Positions 12,992 to 25,881 of a stretch of DNA of 58,504 bases are shown one piece after another. The notes under the pieces are model-generated. The model was not told the DNA's origin, did not search any database, and saw nothing but the letters and a program-made list of their open reading frames with translations. Position numbers and translations under genes: made by a program. Source of the DNA: Acanthamoeba sp. SK_2022b (taxonomy: Eukaryota > Discosea > Longamoebia > Acanthamoebidae); NCBI GenBank assembly GCA_027943245.1, contig JANDJZ010000122.1:1-58504 (forward strand). The letters are read 5' to 3'. The first letter of the stretch is position 1, and the number at the start of each line of letters is the position of its first letter.

Positions 12992-15651
12992 GAGTAGAAA
13001 TGGAGTGGGGAGGGAGAGAAAATGTGTGTATGTGCCTGTAGTATTTGAATGCACTCCCCCGAGTGCATGTCCCATATGCGCAGGCTGTCATCGGCGGCCC
13101 CGGACACGATCTTGTTGTTATCGAATCGCAGATTCATTACCGTGTACCTGTCCACGACGGATGCAAGTAAGCAAGCAAGGACGCAAGGGGACGGTTATCT
13201 GCCGCTGCCGCTGCTGGGTGTATGGGTGAGGCGCCGCCCGTACCGGTGGCCGCTCAGTTTCTTGATGACTTCGCCCTTCTCAAAGTCCCATACAAATATC
13301 TGCCGGTCTCGGGCGCCGCTCACCAGCCGATTGGTCGCCAGGTCAAACTGCAGGCAGTACACCTGCACCAGCCGTGCACGCACACATGCCCGATTGGTCG
13401 AGGCCACGCATTGGAGATTGAGGAGTTGGGTGGAGGCTCGTACGGCTTTGGAGTGCGCCTCGAGTACGCGCTGGTAGTGGTTGGACCGCCGGAGATCGAA
13501 CGTGTAGATGGCCTTCTCCCGCTTGGAGGCCGTGCACAGGACGTCGTCCTGGAATTGCAGGCAACTGATCGACCCCGCACAGGGCACTGCGTCGATTTTG
13601 TCGACACACACACACAGACGCGCGACAAAGAATGAATAAAGAAACAACAAACGATTCGCGCTGCGCTGCGTGAGCGTTGGTGGTACCCTTGATGGTCTTG
13701 ATGTACTTGCCGGTGCGGACATCGAATATCTTGATGGTCTTGTCGTCGCTGCCGGTGACGAGCAGCTCGGAGGTGAACTGGAGGCATTTGACGCCCCCGT
13801 CGTGCCCGCCGATCACCTGCGTGCACTGGCCTGCAGCCGACCACAACGACAACCACAAACCAAATAACAACAATAAAGGAGTATAAGAACGGGTGGGTTC
13901 AGTTGTGGTCGAGGCGCAGCTGTTGGTGGGGAGGGGGGCTACCCGTGTTGGGATCGAACTCGCGCAGCTTCGAGTCGGAGGACCCGGTCATGATGCGGTT
14001 CTTATCGAACTGGAGACACCACACAGGCGAGAGGACACCGTTCGACTCGTTCTTGAGCGTCTGGAGCATGTTGCCTGTTGTTTCCAAACACAAGCATGTA
14101 TACGCGTGTGGATGATTTCTCTCTGGTGAGCTCCGTTTCTTAAAATATATATAATAAATAAATAAATAAATACATAATTGAAAATAAAAAGAGGAGATGT
14201 AGCGGCGGCACCCATACCCGTCTGTGTGTTCCATATGCGCACGGTTCCGTCGTAGCTCGAGCTCACCAGCTTGTTGGCATAAAAGTCGACGCACGTCACC
14301 CTGCCGGAGACGACGCGTTGGCGCCACGCCTGAAGGAGGGGAAAGATGAAGGGGGTACCAGCCGGTGTGGCCTCGGAGGGTGCTCGTGTGGTAGTGTCCG
14401 TTGAGCCAGTTGCGCTCGAGGAGGTACCGCCCCTTCACGATCTCGCGCCAGTCCCTCGTGGTCCCCTCCTCCTTTTCATCCGGCAGCCCCCACCTGTGCA
14501 TAGAGCTCGTCAGCACCACACACACACGAGAAGCAGCCAAGAGTGGACATGAGAGAGAGAGAGAGAGAGAGTGAAAGAGGGTGGCCTCGCGTAACTGCAT
14601 GCGGATGTGCAGGTCGGCCCACAGCACGGCGTCATTGGTGAGACGGCGCCAGTCCGTCGATACCTGGGCTGGAAACAGCGCAGAGGGAGTACAGAGATGA
14701 GGAGGAGAAGAGGAGAGGCGATGGGAGGGGAAAAGAGAAGGCTAGCCTACGCGAAGAGATAAGTGGGCCGGTTGGTTGGGGGGGGGGGGTACCGCAGGTG
14801 CAGAGGGACTGGATGTCGAGAAAGCTAAAGACGTAGAGGAGAAGCTCGTCGGGAAAGAAGAACTCGTGGATGGTCGAGCCGAGAGGGGTCATGCTCTTTT
14901 GGCTCGATTGGAGGAGCCGCACGAGGCCTGTCGAGGTGTTGTCCTGTGCGTTGGACAGGGGCGTGGTCGTTGGTGTAGAGGATGAGGAAGACCCGGCGGC
15001 AAATGCGGAGGAAGAGGAAGAAGATGAAGAACCGCGCGGGGGCGAAAGGGGAGGCGACACGATGCCCTCATCCTCAGGCAGCTCCCGCAAATCGGCGGAC
15101 GAGAGGGGCAGGTGGGGGAAAGCTGAAGAGGAAAACAGGGAGGAGGACGTGGAGGAGAAGGCTTTGTGAGGCACGGGCCCCTTGTAGACGTTATGCTCCC
15201 AGAGACCGCTCACCACCGCGGCCGTAGAGCCGCCGTGGTGGGCGGTGCCCTCGCCGTGGCGGATGACTCGACAGTCCCCAAAGTACCAGGAGCTGTTTTG
15301 CTTGTGCTGGGCCATGTGGCGAGGGGCCGTGAAGGTCTCGAGGAAACTCAGCAGGGCGGACGTTAGGGCCTCGTTTTCGCGCGTGCATTCTATGACCAGA
15401 TGCTGCTTGGGCACGACCCCCACCCCCGTGGACGGGGGCAAGGCCACCGCGATGGGCGACGATTCTCGCCTAGTAACGAGGGTGGAGGGAGAGGAGACAG
15501 TGAGTGAGGGAGAGGACGAAGACGATGAAGACGATGCTGAAGGCTGGGTCGTGGAGGAGGGGGATGTGCGGATGTGGCGAAGAAGAGAGAGCCCAGAGGA
15601 AGAAGGCGAAGTGCTGGCCTCAACCGCCTCCTTCTTCGAAGAGGAGATCAT
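12686..15651 (-). CDS. F-box / WD40-repeat protein
   Basis: Probable SCF ubiquitin-ligase substrate receptor. The first in-frame ATG is at 15651 (the frame is open to 15702 without another ATG). A Ser-rich low-complexity N terminus of about 250 residues precedes an F-box (FFPDELLLYVFSFLDIQSL, then after an intron WRRLTNDAVLWADL). At least seven WD40 blades follow, for example LVSSSYDGTVRIWNTQTG, LVTGSDDKTIKIFDVRTG, LVSGARDRQIFVWDF and IVSGSADRTCIVWDF, ending in GFSFFGY. Blades are separated by many short introns, one of which holds an (AG)n(TG)n tract. Known F-box/WD40 proteins bind Skp1 through the F-box and phosphodegrons through the propeller; the substrate here is unknown. Related in its last two modules to the gene at 29650. 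Confidence 0.88.
12904..12989. repeat. (AG)n(TG)n compound microsatellite
   Basis: An AG tract (about 12904-12926) passes directly into a TG tract (about 12927-12989). It lies in an intron of the minus-strand F-box/WD40 gene, between two WD40 exons. Confidence 0.95.
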
Positions 15652-16112
15652 GTTGTTGCTCTGGGTGGTGTTTGGCGACCCGTCAAGGAGCTTCTTTTTC
15701 ACTGGCGACCCTTTTCCCTTTTCCTAAACGATTTAGCGCAGTTCGCCGAACGTCAAGTTGGTGGTGAACACCGCCACCTCTTCCCTTGCACTGGGCAGTG
15801 TGGTGGTGATTCATTGCGCACTTACATACCTGTAGCCAGAGCAAGAGAATTCAAGCAACAACCTGATCACACTCTTCCCTGGTGGTCGCAATGCTTACTT
15901 GTAAGATATACAGGGAAAGGAAAAGATGGCTCTGGTGATGATCGTGGGCCAGTCCTGTGGCAAGGTGTTGATTTATTATAGCTGAGTATGTGTGCGTGCT
16001 GTCGTGCTCCTCTTGGGGAATGGTACAAACAAAGAAATTGAAGAGAAAAGCCAGCAAAGCAGCGGTTTGAAAAAAGAAAACTCTGGTCAGTCGCGAAAGA
16101 TAGCGAGAGAAG
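15652..16112. promoter_or_regulatory. Divergent intergenic region, F-box-WD40 / Rab6
   Basis: 461 bp between divergent start codons. The first 50 bases stay open in the frame of the F-box gene but lack an ATG. The rest shows no coding signal. Both promoters must lie here; I cannot assign a specific box. Confidence 0.4.
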
Positions 16113-17257
<1,145 letters not shown>

Positions 17258-17643
17258 GAAGCGGCCCACAAACAGGAAACGACAGACCAAGAGCAGCAAG
17301 GGAAGTGGGCGACACTCTTCTTACAACTACTCCAACCCCCCTCCCCAACCGAACAGACAGAGCCTGGATGCGGTTTGGGGTCCAGGGGATCCCCCATCCA
17401 CGCCTGCAGCGCCACACGACAGCGGTTATTTCAAGAAATATTTATTTTAAACAAGAAAAAACGGCGTGACGTGGCATGACACAGCAATGCGATTGGAAAT
17501 TTCGTGGCGGTGCTTCTCCGCCAGTGGGTGGGGCTGTGCTTTTTCGGAGTGGAATCTCAGACAGCTTCCTAGCCGTTAGGCAGCCAGAAAACGCCAGCAC
17601 AAGACCAGATTCTTTTTTTTTCTGTTACGAAGTGGACACGAAG
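17258..17643. promoter_or_regulatory. Rab6 3' region and H2A.Z promoter
   Basis: 386 bp between tandem genes. It holds an A-rich patch near 17430-17462 and a minus-strand CCAAT core (ATTGG at 17492-17496, context GCGATTGG as in the kinesin/kinase promoter). The H2A.Z frame stays open upstream of its ATG, but no upstream Met fits an H2A N terminus. Confidence 0.45.
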
Positions 17644-18030
17644 ATGGGAGGAGACGCAAGCGACGACAAGACGGCCAAGGTTACGCCCGTTTCGCGCTCG
17701 GCGAGGGCGGGGCTGCAATTCCCTGTTGGGCGCATCCATCGTTTCCTCAAGCAGCGCGCTACCAACAATGGTCGTGTAGGAGCCACGGCGGCCGTCTATA
17801 GCGCCGCCATCTTGGAATACCTTACGGCTGAGGTACTCGAGCTGGCAGGCAATGCCTCCAAGGACTACAAGGTCAAGCGCATCACGCCCAGGCATCTTCA
17901 GCTGGCCATCCGCGGTGATGAAGAGCTCGATACGCTTATCAAGGCCACGATCGCGGGTGGTGGTGTCATTCCCCACATCCACAAGTCGCTCATCAAGAAG
18001 TCGAGCAAGAAGGAGCAGGGCGGCCAGTAA
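17644..18030 (+). CDS. H2A.Z: Histone H2A.Z variant
   Basis: Intronless gene of 128 codons for the H2A.Z variant, which replaces H2A in nucleosomes flanking promoters. Seen: a Gly/Asp-rich N-terminal tail, [17 protein letters not shown], the H2A.Z-type loop [19 protein letters not shown], the [32 protein letters not shown] acidic-patch region and the [13 protein letters not shown] docking segment. The docking-domain wording and [10 protein letters not shown] separate it from core H2A. A Lys-rich tail ends GGQ. A canonical AATAAA lies at 18115-18120, 85 nt after the stop. It converges on the AP-1 gamma gene. Confidence 0.96.
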   Translation: MGGDASDDKTAKVTPVSRSARAGLQFPVGRIHRFLKQRATNNGRVGATAAVYSAAILEYLTAEVLELAGNASKDYKVKRITPRHLQLAIRGDEELDTLIKATIAGGGVIPHIHKSLIKKSSKKEQGGQ

Positions 18031-18114
18031 AACCAGTGACTCGAGTGTCGAGCAAGACCCCCCCCCCAATACATGATGCCAGATGGCCTCGATCAGATTT
18101 TGGCTGTACAGAAG

Positions 18115-18120
18115 AATAAA
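18115..18120 (+). terminator. AATAAA polyadenylation signal for H2A.Z
   Basis: Exact AATAAA hexamer on the plus strand, 85 nt after the H2A.Z stop and within the 254-bp gap before the convergent gene's stop. Confidence 0.6.
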
Positions 18121-18284
18121 GGAATAGCAAGTAGGACGATCCAATCTCTCACTCCAGCGGTATCTCGCCTTGGAAGCAAAACCAAATGAACCAAGTGATA
18201 AATGATTGAACGCAGCGGCAGAAAGCAGTACAAAGAAAAGGAAAGAGGCGATAATGCAGGTCAGGGCGTAGCCGATGAAAGAGA

Positions 18285-21200
18285 CTACAGGCCAGGGGGG
18301 AAGGAGGAGACGGTGGCCGTGTCCACCACCTTTGTCCCTCCAATGTTGTACTCCACTCGGATCTTGAGCATCAGCGGTTTCTGTAGTGTCGAGTGTGCCG
18401 GTCAGTCCAGTGGCGCTGTGCGTATGCGTGCATGCGTGCGTGTACCTGTCCGTGGAGGGTGTTTTGAAGAGTAATCTGCTGCGTGACCGCGCCACTGCCG
18501 TGTGGCGGCACTGCCGTACCGGACGGCGATCCCAGCGTCATCGTGATGTACTGTTTGGGCGGGTGTCAGTCGCGACAGCAGTCACGTGCGCGCATATGCG
18601 CGGTCATGACGTGTGCGGCTGTAGGTAAGGTACCTTGGGCACGGCGGCCTGCAGCTCAAAGTCGGTGATGGGGGTCGGGGTGGCGTTGGTGGTGGTCGAG
18701 GTGAGGACGACCGTGTCCGAGGCGTGGCCACCCGGCTTGCTGAACCCGAACACGATGCTGAGACCGTTCTTGGCCAGCGCCGTGACCGAAGGATACGCGC
18801 CTGCCCCCCCCCCACCAACAACCACCCAGCCCAACAACCAGAGAAGATGTGAGCGGGTGACGTGAATTCCACAGCAGACAGCAACAACCAAAAGCGGCAG
18901 GACGCGTACCTGCCGACATGATGGGCGAGGTGGGGGTCGGGCTGGGGCCGTTGAGCACATCGAGGAGGGAGGGACCGGCGAGCGAGGGGGGCGGCGCCTC
19001 GGTGAGGATGTCCAGCAGGGAGGGACCCGCAGCGGCCGCCGGCGGGCGCGTCGTCGGTCCTGAAGCGCACACGCGCACATGGCGCCACGTCAGCTCACTG
19101 CACCGGCGGTGCGGAGGAGCAACGCATAAAGTCGCGCGCGCGTGGGGTGGTACCTGCGGATGAGGGGGCGGGAGTGGCGGACGGGAGGTCGCCAAAGAGC
19201 TGCTTCATGATGTCGAGCGGGTCGTGGGCCCCGTTGGAGGCCGCGACGGTGGACGAAGGGGCGAGGCCGATGAGGGACTGGGCGGTGACGACCTCGGCCG
19301 CCTGCTCGCTGCCGTCGGTGTCGGCGAGGTCGCCGCCCTCGGCCGCCGGCATGCGCTCGAGGAGCGCCCCGCGGAGCGACGACGAGTCCGCTCGGGCAAA
19401 GATGTTGGCGTACTCGCACGAGCGCTGCTGCAGCTCCACGTTGATGTGTGACTTGTACTGCCCGATCAGCGCCTCAATGCGCCTGCGCGTGTCGCCATCG
19501 CCGTCATCACAGACGTAAGACAGAAGGCGAGCGAGAACGGAGGGGGGGGAGGCCGTACTCGATGTTGGAGTGGAAGCGGGTGGTGAGCTTCATGAGGGCG
19601 GTGAGGACAAACTCCTTGGTCTTGGGCTCGGTGACGACGTTGCGCAGGACCTTCTCGAGCAGGCTCACCACGTCGTCTTCGGTCACGGTGACGGGGTCGC
19701 TCTTCTTGACCGGCACCGGGGCGGCCACCAACAGCTCTCCAAACTCGCCCACGCACCACACCGCCACTTGCACCAGAGCCTGCCCTCCCCCGACGACGAA
19801 CCAGCGTCAGACACAAAGCGAAAGGAGAAAACACGCGTGCGCGTCACCTGCTGCTTGGGCTCGTTGGTGAGGGCGAGGTAGAGCTTGCCGACGGCGTAGG
19901 TGTGGAGCTCGGGTGTGGCGGCGATGAGTCCGATTAGCGAGGCCTGTATCCGCTCGGAGATGTGGTTGCCCGGCAGGGCCATCACCCGCAGGACCGTGTC
20001 GACGCGCCACTTGGCCGACGGTGCGTAGCGCTCGGCGACGGCGCAGATCTTGGCCGTGAGGTCGGGCCGCAGTTCGTGGTCGGCCACCGTCAAGAAGTTG
20101 GTCATCTCACGCACCAGCGGCCGCACGTTCTCCGCGTTCACCAGCACGTAGATCAGCTCCAAGGCCCTGGGCGACACTGCCACATCAGCACACGATGTGG
20201 CCCCGAGAGGGAGATGGGGAGGCAAGGGAGGGGAGGGGAGGGGAGGTTACCGGCGGCGAATGGAAACGTCCGAGTCCTTGAGGCAGTCGACGATGGTGGC
20301 GCGGTGCCGCTGGACGGCGGCCGAGTCACGACCCACAACCTTGGCCAGCGTGTTGAGCGCGACATAACGAATGTTGTTGTCCCTGAGGGAACGGCGTGCT
20401 CGCGTGTGAGCGAGCCGGCCTCGGCCATGGTGTTTCTACGAGATGCGGGAGAGGGTTACCGATTGAGGAGGAAGCGGCCAAGGATGTTGATGGCGAGGAC
20501 GCGCAAGCCGGCCTCGGCCTCGATGCTCATGATCGTCTGCACACACTCGTACAGGATAGCATTCCCCACGTTGCGCAGGCTCTCTGTGTTGGTGGCCACC
20601 TGCATCCGAGAGAACGACGCACGCAACCAATTACTCAACGAGACCAATATGAACAATAAAAATGAATCAAAATAAATGGATCGCATAAAACATAAAATAA
20701 TAAAATGGAACAAAGAATAAATAGATGCGTGCCTGGGCGAGGATTTCGTTCATGGCGTCGGAGGCCTCGGCGTTGCCGCGACCCAGTATACGCAGGAGCT
20801 GGAGGACCTTGGCCTGGAGGAAGGGGTCGGTGATGCCCTGCACGTCGTGCTCGGGTGCGTAGCCGGACATGACCAGATTCTTGAGGATGCGCACGAGCGA
20901 TGGCACGAGCTTACGGAAGAGATCGATGACGGCGGCAGCATCGGGCGAAGCTGCAGCAGCCGATTGGGGAGATGTAGTAGAGGGAGAGCAAGCCTCGCAG
21001 ATTGAGATGATGAGGGTGACTGCGGTAAGGAGGACGCCATGGTTACGCTCGGTCAGTAGGGACTTGACCCGAGGCACGAAGTTCTCTATGGCCTCAGGAA
21101 CCTTCCTCACGATGCGCACTGCCGCCAATGCCGCCTAAAACAACCAAGAAGCCATCAAAATTCAAGTACATTCCATCTGATATTGCGCGATGTGAAGGGG

Positions 21201-21756
21201 GGAGGGGGTCAAACCTTCTTACGAAGATAGGGATTCGAGCTGCCGAGCAGCTTCTGGACATCTGACGAGGCGTCGCGAGCGATCTCAGGCGAAGAGATGT
21301 TGGCCACCGCACACAGGGCCAGACCCACCACGTATTGGTTGGCATGGTTCAAATCGCTTCATGAAGAACGATGGAAAAACCGGGACATACGCGTGAGAAG
21401 AGAGGAACGAGGTGGGCGGAAGGTTAAGTGACATACCTCTTGAGCGAGTGTGTGGCGAGCATAAGGACCTCCTGACGCTCATCAAGCAGCAGCATCAGAC
21501 CGAGATAGCCGATGCGCTTGTCGTTATAGGAGGGGGAGGCAATCAGCTTGAGACATTCCATCTGCCCGAAGTGGGTAGGGTAGCCCAACATGTGAATGTA
21601 GAGAAGTTTGGCCACATTGCGGTGCCTCGTCTCAGAATCCTCCTCTCTGAAGGCAGCGCGAATGGCAGCGCATTCTTTGGCGATAACAGATCGCTCGTCC
21701 GCTGCAGTTTTACAGTTGCGCACTGCCTTGATCAGATCCCTCAGCTTCGACGCCAT
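18285..21756 (-). CDS. ap1g1: AP-1 complex gamma-adaptin
   Basis: Large subunit of the AP-1 clathrin adaptor at the trans-Golgi network and endosomes. ATG at 21756 ([13 protein letters not shown]), stop at 18285, about a dozen short introns. The trunk is clearly gamma-type: [90 protein letters not shown]. The hinge carries GPSLLDIL and GPSLLDVL repeats plus LFGDLP, which resemble the clathrin-binding LLDLL-type boxes. The C-terminal gamma-ear (GAE) domain ends in [15 protein letters not shown]. This ear recruits accessory proteins such as gamma-synergin-type factors. The internal WW-like texts in other frames are shadows. Confidence 0.95.
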
Positions 21757-22200
21757 CTTCGAATCAAAGGCTCCAAAGAGGTTCGCCAAAAATCAAAAAG
21801 AAAACCGAAAATCCAAAAACCACCATAAACCTTTTGGCCTGCTTCACATTTCACAGTCGTTTTAGGAAGGTGCGACTTTTGGTAGGTGTGGCTTGGGCCA
21901 ATGGGAGGTCTCCGGTACGGTGGTCAACAGCCGCTGCTCTGGTTGTCTACGCTTGTTTGATTTCGCCCTCTTGCAGTAAGCACTCACTCCCTTTGTCCGA
22001 GCTCGTTGAACATCCTTCACGAACCACAAGGGTAAGTAGAAATTGTCTACAGGCTTTGTTCCTACCCACTGCCTGGCGCCAAGATGGTTCATCCCCTTTT
22101 CCGGTTTCTCACATCCTCTTCTTCAGATTAGAAAGAGAGGGGTGTTCTTTCAATCAACTTAAAGTAAGTAGTTGGAGACTTTGATTCATCAACAGCGACC
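21757..22200. promoter_or_regulatory. Divergent intergenic region, AP-1 gamma / dynamin
   Basis: 444 bp between divergent ATGs. It contains GGCCAATGGG at 21896-21905, identical to the element at 6435-6444. An open frame without an ATG extends 33 nt upstream of the gamma-adaptin start. No other gene seen. Confidence 0.5.
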
Positions 22201-25200
22201 ATGTTCAAGAACAGGAAGGACAAGGACACCAAGAAGGGAAGGAAGGAAGACCTCCCCGGTACCTCTTCCCACTTTATGGCTTATCCTTCACCTACATCTC
22301 TTCCTGCCAGTCCCAACTGACCCTCCGTCTTTCCCTTTGAAACAATATATGCGATTCGCAGCTGGAACCAGGACTACCGACTACGACACAGAGAAGCGCA
22401 AGAGCCACGAGCAGAAGAAGCCCGCCGACTCTGAGGAAGCCCGTGAGGTTGAGCCCGACTCGGAGGAGGAGCGCAAGAGGCGCGAAGAGGAGCGCAGGAA
22501 GCGTGAAGAGGAGGACCGCAAGCGCAAGCGCGAGGAGGAGAAGCGGAAGGAGGAAGCCAAACAGAAGCGGGAGGAGGAACGCAGGAAGAAGAAGGAAGTT
22601 GCTGACCGCAAGAAGCAAGAGGAGGAGCGAAGGAGAGCTGAAGAGGCCGAGGACGATGACGGCGAGGTCCAGGAACTCGAGGCTATCCCCTACGAGGCGG
22701 GCCCCAACGGCGTGGGCTACAAGGAGATGTACAAATACTTCCCCTACACTGACCACCCCGAGGTCTTCGCCTCCTACGATAAGCTCCAGACCTTTGCTCG
22801 CGAGTATGGCCCCTATGACGACATCTATACGGTCATGAAGCTCACCCTCCTCTTGAAGGCTCAACACCCAGGTTGCTGCTCCCGAGATAGTTGTTATTGG
22901 TCACCAGGGTCATGGAAAGTCGTCTATCATTGAGGGAATCCTGGGTCACCACGTTACCTACACTGGATACGGAGTATACCTTACCCGCCTCCCGTTCTCC
23001 CACTCTGGAATTGCGCTAATAGATTTTCTCCCAGACAACTAAGCGCCCCCTGTTCCTGAACCTGATCAACAACCCGAAGTGCGACCGCCCCCGCGTTACC
23101 CTCAAGCGCGACCCTCTGCTTAAGGGCCCTGAGTATGACCATGATGTTGTCGTTGCGTTGTCCGACCTGCCCGAGGAACTTCAAAAGCGCAACAAACTCA
23201 ACAAGCTGTCCGAGGTTTGAGTCACACAGCACCCCCCCACATGAAACACTCCTGCTAACCGGTTCTGATTTTAATGCTGGATAACAGGAGCCTGTGTTCC
23301 TTCAGTATGAGTACCGCTACTGCTCCAACCTGACCCTGATTGACACCCCCGGCCTGCTTAAGGTTTTAACCGAGCTTTATCTCAAAACTGCTCAAAGAGA
23401 GACCAAATGGAGTGACTTTCCGCCCCGCAGGAGGACGCCGATGCCACTGGAGAGGTGCAAGCAATGATAAACAACCTGGTGAAGCATCCCGACAGGCTTA
23501 TTCTGTGCGTGGAGGAGGCCAAGGACTGGGACAAACTGGACATGATGGATTTTATCAAGAAGTTCGACCCTGAGTTCTCCCGTACTACCTTCGTTTATAC
23601 CAAGCTTCACTTCCACCTTCAGCGCTTCACCTCCGCCAGGTAAAAAATACTGCTGTTGGTCCCCTGGCGACTAACCTCCGACTGACTGTCACATTTAGGC
23701 AGGTGAACAGGTACCTCCAGGGCACCATCCCCGATGCCCACTGTTTCTTCACCACTATGTTGCCCTCGCGAGTCCGTGCTCGCTACTCCGACCCCGAGAA
23801 GTTCCAGGAGAAGGTCTTCCAGGTATCTTCTACCTACTCCAAGAGAACTACCCCGAACAGGTGATTAATCAGCATTGCTGGGAAAACTACAGTGCACTCG
23901 CAGGGACATCAAGGCCCTGGAGCAGCTGCAGTACGACAGGAGGCACGAGTCCAACATCGGCGCCGTGCAACTGCGCCAGTACCTGCTCAACCTGGCCTGG
24001 AAGCGTTACCAGGATGATATCCCGCAGATCCTCAAGCGGTTGCGCTCCAACAAGGCTGACAACGAGGTCCGCCTGCGCAAAGTTCAGGCCCAGCTCGAAG
24101 GCCTTAACTCGGTCAAGCTCCGCTCTATTGCCTCGGATTATGTGGTCAACTTCCTCCAGGCCATCGACAAGCTCCTGGCAGGTACTTCAGAGGGCAACCC
24201 TGCCGTCAACGGCCAGACTCTGGACGAGGAGAAGCAGCACCTGGGCGACGGCGACTGGGTTGACTCTCACAACAAGCTTATCAAGGTGGAGCCCGATTAC
24301 TGGGGTATCCCCTATTGGGAGTCCCGACTCTACGGTGGTCAGCAGTTTGAGCGCCTCCTGGCTGAATTCAAGTCCGTGGCGGAGCACCAGAAGCTGCCCG
24401 AGGTTACTATGGATGACATTGCCACGGCTGCCGGCATCAACAAGCTCAACAACATCCCCAACTACGCGTGGGCTGCTTCGGACCTCGCCCAGCAGAATGC
24501 CCGCGAGGAGTTGGCTCCTCTGATCGACCAGGTACAGTTCTCCCCCTTGGGTGCAACTTCAATGGAGTAAACTTATGCGTGGTTCGTTGGCCATGTTACA
24601 CATCAGGCTGTCAAGCGTGCTACCTACATTCTGCGGAGGTTGCCCGACATCGTGGACAAGATGCTGGATGCCAGGAGGCGTGGAAGGCTCGAGGGCGGAT
24701 GGGCTCCGGCCGCTGGCTCCGTGGATGTTAACAACATCGACATGTACCCCTTCTTCACGTACCACGTCAAGGTAGCACATCTGCCCTCTTAGATGGAAGC
24801 TAGCTGTCCTTTACTAACCAGCTTGCGGCACAGGATTTGTACAACAAGTTTGTCGAGAGGACTGCCACTGCTTTGGCCTCCAAGGCTATGGACGAGTTCT
24901 ACAGCACTCGTACCATCTTCTGGGAGTACACCGAGTACGCTGACACCAAGCTCCCCATGGATAGGTCAGACGCCGACGAGACCCGCAGGTTCCTCCCCCC
25001 CTCCACAGGGACATTATGACCTTCAAGGTTTCTCAACTAGGTGTTGCGTACAGGGCTGTTGACAACCTGGCCAAGGAGCTCTTCGCCCGCCTCAGGGAAC
25101 GCATCACCAAGAACGTGGTGCTCAAGTTCTATAACTTCCTGCTGGTCCCCATGCAGTCGGAGCTGTGGACCGAGATCCAGGGAGCAGTGACTACCCTCTC

Positions 25201-25375
25201 CGATGAGCAGCTGGAGCAGATCTTCGAGGTCTCGGCCACCAAGAACAAGCTCAAGGAGGACGAGAAGGCCCTGAGCCGCGGCATTGAGGCTTACGCCGCG
25301 CAGGAGGTTCACTTCATCAAGTCGGCCACCCAGTTCTCCCACCCCATCTACGTGCTCTCGCAGACGAAGGAGTAG
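22201..25375 (+). CDS. DRP5/ARC5-like dynamin GTPase
   Basis: Dynamin-family GTPase of the clade containing plant ARC5/DRP5A and Dictyostelium DlpA/B/C, whose members act in plastid division or cytokinesis. Exons 22201-22258, 22362-22803, 22859-22973, 23035-23214, 23288-23362, 23431-23639, 23699-23822, 23893-24531, 24607-24771, 24834-24988 and 25054-25375 sum to 2484 nt (827 aa). A highly charged K/E/R coiled coil (about residues 35-130) precedes the GTPase domain: G1 GHQGHGKSS (about 180), G2 TTKRP, G3 DTPGL (about 284). The G4 position reads TKLH (about 347-350) instead of TKLD. The middle region has RDIKALEQL, NLAWKRYQDDIP and RLYGGQQFERLLAEF, as in ARC5. No PH or proline-rich domain is seen. 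The second intron (22804-22858) ends in AAG. Confidence 0.9.
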
Positions 25376-25881
25376 ATCTGGTGGAGCGCTCGTGCTCACG
25401 TCAATGAAACGGGAGAAGAGGCTCAGTGCGACACGGGGCAGACAAGTGTCGAGTGGTGTGTGTTTGTAGCGCGGTTTTAATTGGCATGGATGAAGAGATG
25501 TGTTCGGTAAGGGTTGGCAAGGGCCATGCAGTGGGCGGTTCCCCGCAGAAAGGGCGAGGAGTGCAGTGGGCCAATCCCAAACGTCTGGGTGCCGGCCTAC
25601 CCAAACCGCAACGAGCTGCGTCATGAGAGGGACCCAAAGCGTTGGCCCCGTTTGTCCAGCCGGTGGCTCCTCCCCCTCAACGGCCACCTTTGAGGATCAG
25701 CACCTTTGAGCAGGAGCTGCTGGGCCTCTGTCGTCCAACGTGGGATAGGAACCCGCGAGCTCCCACAACTACTATGAAGAGGAGCTGCGCACATGGCCCA
25801 CAACCGCACATTGCCCACGTATTTATTGATGGATTAACCTCTAGGGATCATGCCTGTATTTGGGAGGGGTCTCCAGGTCGC
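25376..25881. other. Convergent intergenic region
   Basis: 506 bp between facing stop codons of the dynamin and ENT-domain genes. Short open frames occur but none continues a domain or shows a recognisable protein. No repeat and no RNA gene recognised. Confidence 0.45.

Noticed and set aside
15652..15702. Longer start for the F-box/WD40 gene
   Set aside because: The codon at 15702 is GTG; the first in-frame ATG is at 15651.
21343..21355. Possible tRNA B box (GGTTCAAATCG)
   Set aside because: No A box at the right distance and no cloverleaf stems; it lies at an AP-1 gamma exon edge.
21757..21789. Longer start for AP-1 gamma ([11 protein letters not shown])
   Set aside because: The codon at 21789 is TTG, not ATG, and gamma-adaptins begin near the residue encoded at 21756.
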